A stretch of 9,711 nucleotides of DNA from Gammaproteobacteria bacterium (GCA_015232955.1 JADFYS010000057.1:1-9711), one strand, 5' to 3'; counted from the first letter of the stretch, positions 1 through 7,784 are shown. Program-made: numbers and translations. The notes: generated by a model not told the origin, from the sequence alone.

Positions 1-153
1 AGGTGACCGCGTGCATGGTTTTGTTTCAAGATTTCAGTCTCCACAGGCTGGAATAGGGGTGTCGATAATAAATCTTTCCCGGCGAGAGTGGAACCGCTGG
101 AGTGAGATCAGTGATAATATCGGGCCTTTTATTGCACTTTTCGGAATCTACCC
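1..153. other. Upstream region of cysS, no recognised gene
   Basis: This stretch is visibly richer in A and T than the genes that follow. One + strand frame stays open from base 2 to a TGA at 173-175, about 57 codons without a start I can defend. Its translation resembles no family I know and it overlaps the beginning of cysS. A second frame reads open from base 3 to a TAG at 54-56 and could be the tail of an upstream gene. On the - strand a TTG at about 27 has a GGAG at a plausible distance and could begin a divergent gene leaving the window. None of these can be chosen from sequence alone. GATAAT occurs twice (64-69 and 113-118) and is the only promoter-like signal I see. Confidence 0.4.
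112..120 (+). promoter_or_regulatory. Possible extended -10 element upstream of cysS
   Basis: TGATAATAT resembles an extended -10 box and lies about 35 bases before the cysS start. No good -35 hexamer is visible at 16-18 bp upstream; the best is TGGAAC near 89-94. A second GATAAT at 64-69 also lacks a convincing -35. This is a weak candidate. Confidence 0.2.
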
Positions 154-1572
154 TTGTCCTACAGCCATCAATTGAAGCTCCATAACAACCTCACCGGCAA
201 GCGTGAGCTCTTTATCCCCATCGATCCGCAACGGGTTCGACTCTATGTCTGTGGGATGACCGTCTATGACCTCTGTCACATCGGTCACGCCCGGGTGCTG
301 GTGGTGTTTGACCTCCTCTACCGCTATCTCTGCCGTATCTACGGTCGAGAGGAGGTGACCTATATTCGTAATATCACCGATATTGATGACAAGATCATCG
401 CCCGTGCAGCAGAGCAGGGGGAGACGATTGAGCAGCTGACCGCCCGCTTTATCGAGGCGATGCACCAGGATGCCGCTGCTCTGGGTATCACCCCTCCCAA
501 CGAGGAGCCTCGTGCCACCCTCCACATGGCGCAGATCCTGGAGATGATTACGCAACTGCTGCAGCGGGGCCACGCCTATCAGGGCGAGAGTGGTGATATC
601 TACTACGATGTCCGCAGTTTCCCCGAATATGGTCGCCTCTCCGGCAAGAATCTTGAGGATCTCAATGCCGGGGAGCGGATCGCGGTGGAGGATGATAAGC
701 GCTACCCCTTCGACTTTGTCCTCTGGAAACGGGCAAAGGCGGGAGAGCCGCAGTGGGACTCCCCTTGGGGGGCAGGGCGCCCCGGCTGGCATATCGAGTG
801 TTCAGCGATGTCGACACACTGTCTGGGCAATCACTTTGATATTCACGGTGGTGGTCTTGATCTCCAGTTCCCCCATCACGAAAATGAGATCGCCCAGTCA
901 TGCGGGGCGACGGGTGGTGCTTTTGTCAACTACTGGGTCCATAACGGCTTTGTGCGGGTCGATGAGGCCAAAATGTCAAAATCTCTCGGTAACTTTTTCA
1001 CCATTCGAGAGGTGATGGAGCGCTATCAGCCGGAGGTGATCCGTTACTTTATCCTCTCCAGCCACTACCGTAGTCCGCTTAACTACTCCGATAGCCATCT
1101 CGATAACGCCCGGGCGGCACTTACCACGCTCTATACCGCGCTGCGCGGTTATGAAACGGTGGCCAAGGCGGTGGGGACACTACCGGAGCAGGAGGCGATG
1201 ATCAGCCGCTTTTTTGAGGCGATGGATGATGATCTCAACACCCCAGTGGCGCTGGCGCTCCTGTTTGAACTGGCCCATGAGATCAACCGCTACCGGGAGC
1301 GTGACCCCGCCCGTGCCGAGAGTGCTGCCGCTTCTCTGCGCCAGTTGGGCTCGCTTCTGGGGCTGCTCGAAGGGGATGCGGAGCAGTTTTTACGCGGTGT
1401 GGCGAACAGCGAAAGCGCTGGTGACAGCGAGATCGACGCCCTGGTGGAGGCGCGAAGGGTGGCGCGACAGGAGAAAAACTGGGCAGAAGCGGACCGTCTT
1501 CGTGACCAGCTGAACGAGATGAAGATTATTGTCGAAGACGGGGCGGACGGTTCCCGCTGGAGAAGAGGTTGA
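154..1572 (+). CDS. cysS: Cysteinyl-tRNA synthetase
   Basis: Cytosolic class I aminoacyl-tRNA synthetase that activates cysteine with ATP and loads tRNA-Cys. The 472-residue product is close to the family size (461 in E. coli). The HIGH signature is at residues 42-45 and KMSKS at 273-277. The zinc ligands expected from the E. coli enzyme are all present: Cys33 (in YVCGMTVYD), Cys216 (HIECSAM), His241 and Glu245 (FPHHENE). The anticodon-binding C-terminal part ends with the usual EDG...WRR. The TTG at 154 is the first possible start after an in-frame TAA at 115. A GGA at 143-145 lies 8 bases upstream. TTG at 172 is an alternative that would begin MKLHNNL, nearer the usual CysS N-terminus; no in-frame ATG exists. 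It is the first gene of the + strand cluster, ending 31 bases before the c-di-GMP enzyme gene. Confidence 0.97.
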   Translation: MSYSHQLKLHNNLTGKRELFIPIDPQRVRLYVCGMTVYDLCHIGHARVLVVFDLLYRYLCRIYGREEVTYIRNITDIDDKIIARAAEQGETIEQLTARFIEAMHQDAAALGITPPNEEPRATLHMAQILEMITQLLQRGHAYQGESGDIYYDVRSFPEYGRLSGKNLEDLNAGERIAVEDDKRYPFDFVLWKRAKAGEPQWDSPWGAGRPGWHIECSAMSTHCLGNHFDIHGGGLDLQFPHHENEIAQSCGATGGAFVNYWVHNGFVRVDEAKMSKSLGNFFTIREVMERYQPEVIRYFILSSHYRSPLNYSDSHLDNARAALTTLYTALRGYETVAKAVGTLPEQEAMISRFFEAMDDDLNTPVALALLFELAHEINRYRERDPARAESAAASLRQLGSLLGLLEGDAEQFLRGVANSESAGDSEIDALVEARRVARQEKNWAEADRLRDQLNEMKIIVEDGADGSRWRRG

Positions 1573-1603
1573 TAACGGTGTGGGCAGATGTTGAGCGAGC
1601 GCT

Positions 1604-4600
1604 GTGATCCGTAACAAGACCCTCTTCCTTGGATTGTCGCTGGTGATATTTCTTCTGGTGGCGATCTCCTTTGGCGTCAACTACCTTCTCAATCGTCAGG
1701 AGATGATGGCCCACCTTAACTACAAAAGTGACCTCCTCTACGCCGCTTTTCACTCCAAGGTGGAGTCCAAGATCGAAAATTTATTGATGCAGGGGGTGAG
1801 CCTTGCCAACGCTGAAGCGATTCGTGACCTGCTGGCAGAGGCGAACCGAGTGGTCACCGCAGAGGGGGGAGGCGAGGGGGGAGAGGCTTCGGCGCAGCTA
1901 CGGCAGCAGCTCTATCGGCAGGTGGAACCGCTCTGGCGTGATAGCGTCAACCGTTTTGGTAGCGGCCACCTCTGCTTCTACCTTGCCGAGGATGGGGGCA
2001 GTTTTCTCAGAATAGCGGCTCCACAGCAGTTTGGTCAGCCTCCCCTGAGGGAGCATGGCGCCAGTGGTGGCGATTTTGGGGTGACGACCGGGTTTGAGAT
2101 CGGTCACACCTTTTTTGGATTGCGATCCACTGTTCCGGTAATGGTGGATGATCCCTTTACCGGGGCGAGTGAATATGTGGCGACGGTTGAGGTGGGGACA
2201 GCGTTTGATCCCATCCTTGAGGGGATGGAGCGTAACTACGCTGCAGAAGTGGCGGTCATTCTCAACCAAGAGAAGGAGAAAGGGGGGGATGCGCACCGGA
2301 TTGCCATCGCCTCCAACCCCGGGGTAGAGGAGATTCTGGAGCAGCTTCATCTCACCCCGCAACAGATGGTGGAGCAGAACGAGGTGCAGCTGCTGCCGTG
2401 GAGGGGGAGCCGGCACGCGGTAGCGCTCTGGCCGCTGCGAGGTCTCGCTCTGACGCAAGAGCAGGAGCAGAGTGCGCCTGGTGTGGTGATCTTCTGGTGG
2501 GATATCGCCGCGGAAGAGGATCTGCTCCGGCACAATTTGCAGGTGAATCTGCTCTATTTGGCGATCGCCTTTATTCTGATGGAGCTGCTGCTGTTCTTCG
2601 GCTTTAAGTACGGCACCCGCTTTCTTCGGCTGCAGGTGGAGATGCAGGGGAATGAGCTGTTACGCCAACGCGAGAATGAGCGCCGTCTGAATCAAGAGTC
2701 GCACACACTGCAGCTCACCTATGCCCGGGCGATTAACACCATCTCTTATCTTCTCAATAAAGAGAGCAACTCCCAGAAAATCCTCGACGGCATCACCTCC
2801 CTGCTCGGCTCTACCCTTAAGGTGGAGCGGATGGCGATCTACGATGTTCAGCTTCTGGCGGGAGAGATCAAACTCCTCAGCCTCTGGAAAGATCCGGAGG
2901 AGGATATTCCGCAGGTACCGCAGCAGTTTCAGGTCTCCCGCTTTCCCCATATTCTCTCCTGGATGCAGCGTAACAACGGCTGGATCGAAAGTCACCACCT
3001 CGCCCCCCACGCCCTGCTGCAAGAGGATGGGTGTATTGAACTTTTCCATCAGAAGTTTGCGATGAAGAGCCTGCTCTGGATCCCCTTTCACAATCATGGC
3101 GAGGGGCAGGGGTTTAAGCTGGCCACTTTCAACCATTTCAGTCGTGATCGTAGCTGGCACAAAAGTAAACTCCAGTTCCTGCTTGAGATGATGCAGCTGG
3201 TCAGTACCGGCCTGACCAAGATTGAGTGGCTGTCAGAGCGAACCGCGATGTTGGCCGATCTGGAGCTTGCTGCGACCGCCTTCGACACCTTTGAGGCGAT
3301 CGTCATCACCGACAGTAATGGCAATATCATGCGGGTCAATGACTCTTTTACCCGTATCACCGGCTACCCTCTGGCAGAGGTGGTGGGGCGAAATATGCGT
3401 CTCCTCGGTTCAGGTCGCCACAACAACGAGTTCTTTCGTAAGATGTGGCAGCAGCTCGTCGCCGTCGGTGAGTGGCAGGGGGAGATCTGGAACCGGCGTA
3501 AAAACGGCGAGATCTATCCCCAGCTCTCCACCATCTCCCGGGTAGAGGATGAACGGGGCGAGGCGGTGCGCTATGTCGGCAACTTTATCGATATCTCCGA
3601 ACAGAAGCGGGCAGAGGAGGTGATTCACCACCAGGCGAACTATGATGCACTTACCGATCTCCCCAACCGTCGTCTCTTTCTCGACTATTTTCAAGAGAAC
3701 CTTCTGCGAATGGCGCGAGAGGGGCGTTACGGTGCCCTGCTTCTCCTTGATCTTGACCACTTTAAGAATCTCAACGATACCCTAGGCCACTCTGTTGGCG
3801 ATCGACTGCTGATGCTGGTATCCGATCGTTTAAGCGAACACCTGCGGGGCAATGATGGTCTGTCGCGTCAGGGGGGGGATGAGTTTGTCATCCTTTTGAC
3901 CGATCTCGGCACCAGCCGTGAAGAGGCGGAAGATCAAGCAAGGAAGGTGGCAGAAAAACTGCTGAAGGTGATTTCCGAGCCGTACACCATCGACCAGGCG
4001 ACGCTTAACATCAACACCAGCATCGGAATCGCCCTCTTCCCCGATGGCGATGAAGAGGTGGATGAGTTGATGAAGTTTGCCGATCTCGCGATGTATCGCG
4101 CCAAAGAGCGGGGACGCAATGGGGTCGAGCTGTTTGAGGCGTCGCTGCGGGAGAATCTGGTGCAGAGAATGGAGGTGGAGCGGGAGCTGCGCCATGCGCT
4201 GCAGGCGGGGGATCAGTTCCATCTGTTGTGGCAGCCGCAGGTGGCGGCCGACGGAACGCTGGTGGGGGCTGAAGGGCTGATTCGTTGGGACCATCCAGAG
4301 AAGGGGATCATCTCTCCCGGGCTATTTATCCCCATCTCGGAGGAGACCGGTCAGATTCTTGCCATCGGTGACTGGGTGATCGCCGAGTGTTGCCGCCTGC
4401 TTGCGCGCTGGCTGGGTGAGGGGCTGCTGCAGCAGATCGAGACCATCTCGATCAACATCAGCCCGCGCCAGTTTTTTCAACACAACTTCTCTCATCAGCT
4501 GCTGGAGGTGTTCGAACAGTATGCGATTCCCCACGAAAAGGTCTGTCTCGAGCTGACCGAGGGGTTATTTATCTCTGATACCGAGAGTGCAATTAACAAA

Positions 4601-4951
4601 ATGGCATTTCTCAATCAGCGCGGATTTCGCTTCTCGGTCGATGATTTTGGCACCGGTTATAGCTCTCTCCTCTATCTGAAGAAACTCCCCCTCGCGGAGT
4701 TGAAAATTGACCAATCCTTTGTGCGGGATCTCACCGATGATGGCAGTGATGCCGCGATTGTTCAGACCATTATTGCGATGTCGAAGACCCTCGGATTGAG
4801 TGTGGTGGCAGAGGGGGTAGAGACCCGGGAACAGCTTGAGTTTCTCGAACAGCACCACTGCGATATCTATCAGGGGTATCACTTTAGCCGACCGCTTGCG
4901 GTAGATGACTTCGAAGCGGTGCTTCGCCGTGGACGGATCGAGATGGAGTGA
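1604..4951 (+). CDS. Membrane sensor GGDEF/EAL protein: c-di-GMP cyclase/phosphodiesterase
   Basis: A 1115-residue inner-membrane protein predicted to make and break cyclic di-GMP. Order: transmembrane helix about 6-29; periplasmic sensor about 30-315 resembling double-Cache (dCache_3-type) domains, with the stretch FYLAEDGGSFLRIA and later GFEIGHTFFGLRS; second helix about 316-338; a short coiled linker; a GAF-like domain about 373-545; PAS about 556-668 (ITGYPLAEVVGRNM, IDISEQKRAEE); GGDEF domain with intact GGDEF at 757-761 and an inhibitory I-site RGND at 748-751 exactly five residues before it; EAL domain about 880-1110. The EAL signature reads EGL (890-892). The metal and catalytic residues are otherwise present: SINIS, ELTE, DDFGTG at 1013-1018, Lys1034, AEGVE from 1069, Gln1090. 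GTG at 1604 is the first start after a TGA at 1592, with a weak ribosome binding site. The stop overlaps the mutL start. The signal sensed cannot be told from sequence. Confidence 0.95.
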   Translation: MIRNKTLFLGLSLVIFLLVAISFGVNYLLNRQEMMAHLNYKSDLLYAAFHSKVESKIENLLMQGVSLANAEAIRDLLAEANRVVTAEGGGEGGEASAQLRQQLYRQVEPLWRDSVNRFGSGHLCFYLAEDGGSFLRIAAPQQFGQPPLREHGASGGDFGVTTGFEIGHTFFGLRSTVPVMVDDPFTGASEYVATVEVGTAFDPILEGMERNYAAEVAVILNQEKEKGGDAHRIAIASNPGVEEILEQLHLTPQQMVEQNEVQLLPWRGSRHAVALWPLRGLALTQEQEQSAPGVVIFWWDIAAEEDLLRHNLQVNLLYLAIAFILMELLLFFGFKYGTRFLRLQVEMQGNELLRQRENERRLNQESHTLQLTYARAINTISYLLNKESNSQKILDGITSLLGSTLKVERMAIYDVQLLAGEIKLLSLWKDPEEDIPQVPQQFQVSRFPHILSWMQRNNGWIESHHLAPHALLQEDGCIELFHQKFAMKSLLWIPFHNHGEGQGFKLATFNHFSRDRSWHKSKLQFLLEMMQLVSTGLTKIEWLSERTAMLADLELAATAFDTFEAIVITDSNGNIMRVNDSFTRITGYPLAEVVGRNMRLLGSGRHNNEFFRKMWQQLVAVGEWQGEIWNRRKNGEIYPQLSTISRVEDERGEAVRYVGNFIDISEQKRAEEVIHHQANYDALTDLPNRRLFLDYFQENLLRMAREGRYGALLLLDLDHFKNLNDTLGHSVGDRLLMLVSDRLSEHLRGNDGLSRQGGDEFVILLTDLGTSREEAEDQARKVAEKLLKVISEPYTIDQATLNINTSIGIALFPDGDEEVDELMKFADLAMYRAKERGRNGVELFEASLRENLVQRMEVERELRHALQAGDQFHLLWQPQVAADGTLVGAEGLIRWDHPEKGIISPGLFIPISEETGQILAIGDWVIAECCRLLARWLGEGLLQQIETISINISPRQFFQHNFSHQLLEVFEQYAIPHEKVCLELTEGLFISDTESAINKMAFLNQRGFRFSVDDFGTGYSSLLYLKKLPLAELKIDQSFVRDLTDDGSDAAIVQTIIAMSKTLGLSVVAEGVETREQLEFLEQHHCDIYQGYHFSRPLAVDDFEAVLRRGRIEME

Positions 4952-6789
4952 ACCTGGATACGAGAGAAGAGCGTTCGATCCGTCCCCTGCCGCTGCAGTT
5001 GGCCAATCAGATTGCGGCGGGTGAGGTGGTGGAGAGGCCCGCCTCGGTAGTGAAAGAGCTGGTAGAGAATAGTCTCGATGCCGGGGCGAGTGAGGTGGAG
5101 ATCACCATTAATGGGGGGGGGATCTCCCTCATCCGGGTGACGGATAACGGCTGTGGGATTCGCCGGGATGAGTTGACAACTGCACTCGCCCCCCACGCCA
5201 CCAGCAAGGTCTACACCCAACAGGAGCTGGAAGGGGTGAACTCCCTCGGCTTTCGCGGTGAGGCGCTGGCGAGTATCGCCTCGGTATCGCGCCTCACCCT
5301 CACCAGCCGCCACCATCAGAGTGAGCACGGCTGGAGCCTCACCACCGGAGGAGAACCAGAACCGGCCCCTTTGAGCGGGGGAAGTGTGGTTGAAGTGTCA
5401 GAACTCTTCTTTAATACCCCTGCGCGAAAACGGTTTCTCCGCAGTGAGCGCACCGAATTTCTGCAGGTGGAAGAGGTGGTGCGTCGTCTCGCCCTGAGCC
5501 ACTTCGCGGTCTCTTTTCGCTTTAGCCATAACGGTCGGGAACAGCTGCGGCTGCCACGGGTAGAGGGTGAAGTCCCTCGGGCAGAGGGGTGCATGCAGCG
5601 GATTAAGAAGCTGTTTGGAAAGGATTTCTCCCTTCAGGCGCAGCGGGTAGAGATCTCCAGAAGCGGGATGCGTCTCTGCGGCTGGATCTCCCCTCCCGGC
5701 TTCTCACTCCCTCTCAACGATAAGCAGTACTTCTATCTCAATGGCCGCATGATGCGGGATAAGGTGATCCGCCATGCGCTGAAGATGGTGTGGCACGATC
5801 AACTCGAAACGGGGCGTCACCCGGCATGGATCCTCTTTCTTGAGATTGACCCCCATCAGGTGGATGTCAATGTCCACCCGACCAAACATGAGGTCCGTTT
5901 TCGTCAGGGGAGGGTGGTCCACGACTTCCTCCTCTCTGCGCTAAGACAGAGATTAGAGTCTGTGCAGGGAGAGGAGGGGGAGAGCGCGCGCTTCGCGCAA
6001 ATGAGCGAGACAACACCGGATACCGCCACCCTCCCCGACGCAGTGGCGGAGAGAACGATCCCCTTTCGCGCATCAGGCCAAGGCTCTGGAGGGGGGCGTG
6101 GTGGCGGTGGTAGTCGCGGGCGGAGTGAGGGGAGCTGGAGCCTGCTTGAAGCGTTGGAGCGCAGTGGCGACCCCACCCTATCTGCTAAGGGGGAGTGCGC
6201 CTCCGTGGCGGTGGCTGCTGAAGTTGATGCGGCGATGCAGAAGGTGAAGATAGAGGCGGCCCTCTTTCACCGCTTTCTCCTTTTGCACTGGGAGGAGCAG
6301 GCGTGGCTGCTCGATCTCGGCAGCTACTGGCGTCAGGCGCTGCAACAGCGCTTTCTCCATCGCCACCAACAGCAGCAGGAGGTGAAGAGTCGCCCCCTGC
6401 TGCTCCCCCAGCTCTTCGCCCTCTCACCATCTGAGGCGGATCGCTGCCAACCGCAGCTCGACACCCTGCAGCAGCTCGGTTTTGGCGTGGAACGGCAGGG
6501 GGAGGAGTCGCTGCTACTGCGCCATCTACCACTGGAACTCACCACCGCCGACCATCAGGGGCTGCTGCAGCAGGTGATGGCGGCGGTATTGCAAGAGGAG
6601 TCTCCCGGGGTCGAGCGGTTGATAGTGCTGCTCACTGACCACTGCAGGTTGCGTCAACTCCCGCGCAGTGGCGAGGATCTGGGCTATTTTCTGGGGCAAT
6701 ATGGTGGCGAGTCACTGCAGCAGCTCAGCCACACACCGTGGATGGTGGTCACCGGAGAGCAGCAGTTTGCAACCCTGTTTCGACCCTAA
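4948..6789 (+). CDS. mutL: DNA mismatch repair protein MutL
   Basis: GHKL-family ATPase that links MutS mismatch recognition to strand cutting and unwinding. The 613-residue length matches E. coli (615). N-terminal ATPase motifs are intact: KELVENSLDAG with Glu37 and Asn41, DNGCGI at 66-71, ATSK, and GFRGEAL at 101-107. The linker after about 340 is variable, with a glycine/arginine/serine-rich piece at about 377-396. The C-terminal dimerisation part (from about 425) has DLGSYWRQ at 456-463 where endonuclease-type MutLs carry DQHA(X)2E(X)4E, and no CPHGRP-like motif, so it should have no nuclease of its own and should act with MutH. The GTG start shares its TG with the preceding TGA and adds about 8 residues over E. 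coli; no ATG is available nearby. Codons 56-58 form an uninterrupted G9 run at 5113-5121. It is translationally coupled to the upstream c-di-GMP gene. Confidence 0.97.
   Translation: MNLDTREERSIRPLPLQLANQIAAGEVVERPASVVKELVENSLDAGASEVEITINGGGISLIRVTDNGCGIRRDELTTALAPHATSKVYTQQELEGVNSLGFRGEALASIASVSRLTLTSRHHQSEHGWSLTTGGEPEPAPLSGGSVVEVSELFFNTPARKRFLRSERTEFLQVEEVVRRLALSHFAVSFRFSHNGREQLRLPRVEGEVPRAEGCMQRIKKLFGKDFSLQAQRVEISRSGMRLCGWISPPGFSLPLNDKQYFYLNGRMMRDKVIRHALKMVWHDQLETGRHPAWILFLEIDPHQVDVNVHPTKHEVRFRQGRVVHDFLLSALRQRLESVQGEEGESARFAQMSETTPDTATLPDAVAERTIPFRASGQGSGGGRGGGGSRGRSEGSWSLLEALERSGDPTLSAKGECASVAVAAEVDAAMQKVKIEAALFHRFLLLHWEEQAWLLDLGSYWRQALQQRFLHRHQQQQEVKSRPLLLPQLFALSPSEADRCQPQLDTLQQLGFGVERQGEESLLLRHLPLELTTADHQGLLQQVMAAVLQEESPGVERLIVLLTDHCRLRQLPRSGEDLGYFLGQYGGESLQQLSHTPWMVVTGEQQFATLFRP
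6754..6759 (+). promoter_or_regulatory. Ribosome binding site that fixes the miaA start
   Basis: GGAGAG sits inside the 3' end of mutL, 7 bases before TTG at 6767. This good Shine-Dalgarno match is the main reason for choosing that TTG over the GTG at 6668 or the ATG at 6701, which would give a non-conserved N-terminal extension running through mutL in another frame. Confidence 0.65.
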
Positions 6790-7717
6790 CCGTACCCCTC
6801 TGGTCCTTTTTCTCATGGGGCCTACCGCCAGCGGTAAGACCGATCTCGCCCTCGAGCTGGTAGATCGCTACGGTGGGGAGATTGTCAGTGTCGATTCGGC
6901 GCTGGTCTATCGCGGGATGGATATCGGTACCGCCAAGCCGGAGCGATCACTGCTGCAACGCTATCCCCACCACCTGATTGACCGCATCGAACCGACCGAG
7001 AGTTATTCTGCGGCACAGTTTAGGGAGGAGGCGATAGCGGCGATTGCCGATATCCTCGCCCGGGGTCGGCTGCCGCTGCTGGTGGGGGGGACGATGCTCT
7101 ATTTCCGCGCGCTGGAACAGGGGTTGTCCCGTCTGCCGCCAGCGGATCCGCAGCTGCGGCAAGAGATCGCTGCAGAGGCGGAGGTGGTGGGCTGGCCACA
7201 GCTCCATCAGACCCTGGCAGAACTCGATCCGCAGGCTGCGCTCAGGATTCACCCCCATGATCCGCAGCGGATCAGCCGCGCACTCGAGGTGATCCGCCTC
7301 AGCGGAACCTCTCTGACGGCGCTGCAGCAGCAGCAGGGGGAGCCACTGCCGTGGCGGCTGTTGAAGATAGCCCTGATTCCGCAGCAGCGGCAGGAGCTGC
7401 ACCGACGGATCTCCGACCGTTTTGCTGAGATGTTGCGCCGTGGCTTTGTTGAGGAGGTGGAGGGGTTACGCCGCCGTGGCGATCTTCACCCCCAGCTGCC
7501 GGCGATGCGTGCTGTGGGGTACCGTCAAATCTGGCATTATCTGGACGGAGGGTGTGATCGGCAGCAGATGATTGCCGACAGTGAGACCGCGACTCGTCGC
7601 CTTGGAAAGCGGCAGTTGACCTGGCTCCGCTCTGAAGAGGGACTGCGCAGCGTTGACCCCTTTTTGAAAAAAAGCCGTGATCTCTTCTTGAATGGCTTGG
7701 GTAAGGAGCTTATATAG
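6767..7717 (+). CDS. miaA: tRNA dimethylallyltransferase MiaA
   Basis: Transfers a dimethylallyl group from DMAPP to N6 of A37 in tRNAs that read UNN codons, the first step toward ms2i6A. From the TTG at 6767 the product has 316 residues, the same as E. coli MiaA. Visible motifs are the P-loop GPTASGKT at 18-25, DSALVYRGMDIGTAKP soon after, LLVGGTMLYFRALEQGLS, IHPHDPQRISRALEV, and the tRNA-contacting AVGYRQIW and ATRRLGKRQLTWLR near the C-terminus. The frame stays open upstream to GTG 6668, but that extension has no family counterpart; TTG 6767 has a well-placed GGAGAG. The gene overlaps the last 23 bases of mutL, so expression is probably coupled. The stop is 67 bases before hfq. Confidence 0.96.
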   Translation: MQPCFDPNRTPLVLFLMGPTASGKTDLALELVDRYGGEIVSVDSALVYRGMDIGTAKPERSLLQRYPHHLIDRIEPTESYSAAQFREEAIAAIADILARGRLPLLVGGTMLYFRALEQGLSRLPPADPQLRQEIAAEAEVVGWPQLHQTLAELDPQAALRIHPHDPQRISRALEVIRLSGTSLTALQQQQGEPLPWRLLKIALIPQQRQELHRRISDRFAEMLRRGFVEEVEGLRRRGDLHPQLPAMRAVGYRQIWHYLDGGCDRQQMIADSETATRRLGKRQLTWLRSEEGLRSVDPFLKKSRDLFLNGLGKELI

Positions 7718-7729
7718 CTGTATCATTCA

Positions 7730-7760
7730 TTGCCCTTTGTATTTTGCATCGGGAGATAAT
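7730..7760 (+). promoter_or_regulatory. Possible internal promoter for hfq
   Basis: TTGCCC (7730-7735) and GATAAT (7755-7760) resemble -35 and -10 boxes, but the spacer is 19 bp, longer than ideal. In E. coli, hfq has promoters in and near miaA, so an internal promoter here is plausible. The sequence support is weak. Confidence 0.25.
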
Positions 7761-7784
7761 AACCAAAAATCGGGAGCATATCTG
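7748..7784 (+). promoter_or_regulatory. hfq leader with repeated ATCGGGAG and A-rich spacer
   Basis: ATCGGGAG occurs twice, at 7748-7755 and 7769-7776. The second copy supplies the hfq ribosome binding site (GGGAG at 7772-7776, 8 bases before ATG). Between them lies an A-rich piece, AATAACCAAAAA, which contains A-A-N triplets of the kind bound by the distal face of Hfq. E. coli Hfq represses its own translation by binding its leader; the same role here is inference. Confidence 0.45.

Noticed and set aside
148..792. 214-codon open frame on the - strand opposite cysS
   Set aside because: It lies wholly antisense to a strongly conserved synthetase and its translation has no recognisable motifs; it is a by-product of GC-rich codon use.
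1898..2533. 211-codon open frame on the - strand inside the sensor gene
   Set aside because: The + strand frame continues without a break through a plausible Cache-like domain, and the antisense product looks like random basic and proline-rich sequence.
6077..6135. Gly/Arg/Ser-rich piece of MutL as a possible insertion
   Set aside because: It lies in the naturally variable linker between the ATPase and dimerisation domains, and total MutL length is normal.
6668..6766. Longer miaA start at GTG 6668 or ATG 6701
   Set aside because: The extra residues are unlike any MiaA N-terminus and are read from a second frame of mutL; TTG 6767 has GGAGAG at 7 bases and gives the family length.
7692..7784. 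N-terminal extension of Hfq
   Set aside because: Hfq proteins begin at M-x-K-G-Q-x-L, which is the ATG at 7785 with a strong ribosome binding site; the upstream part is leader.
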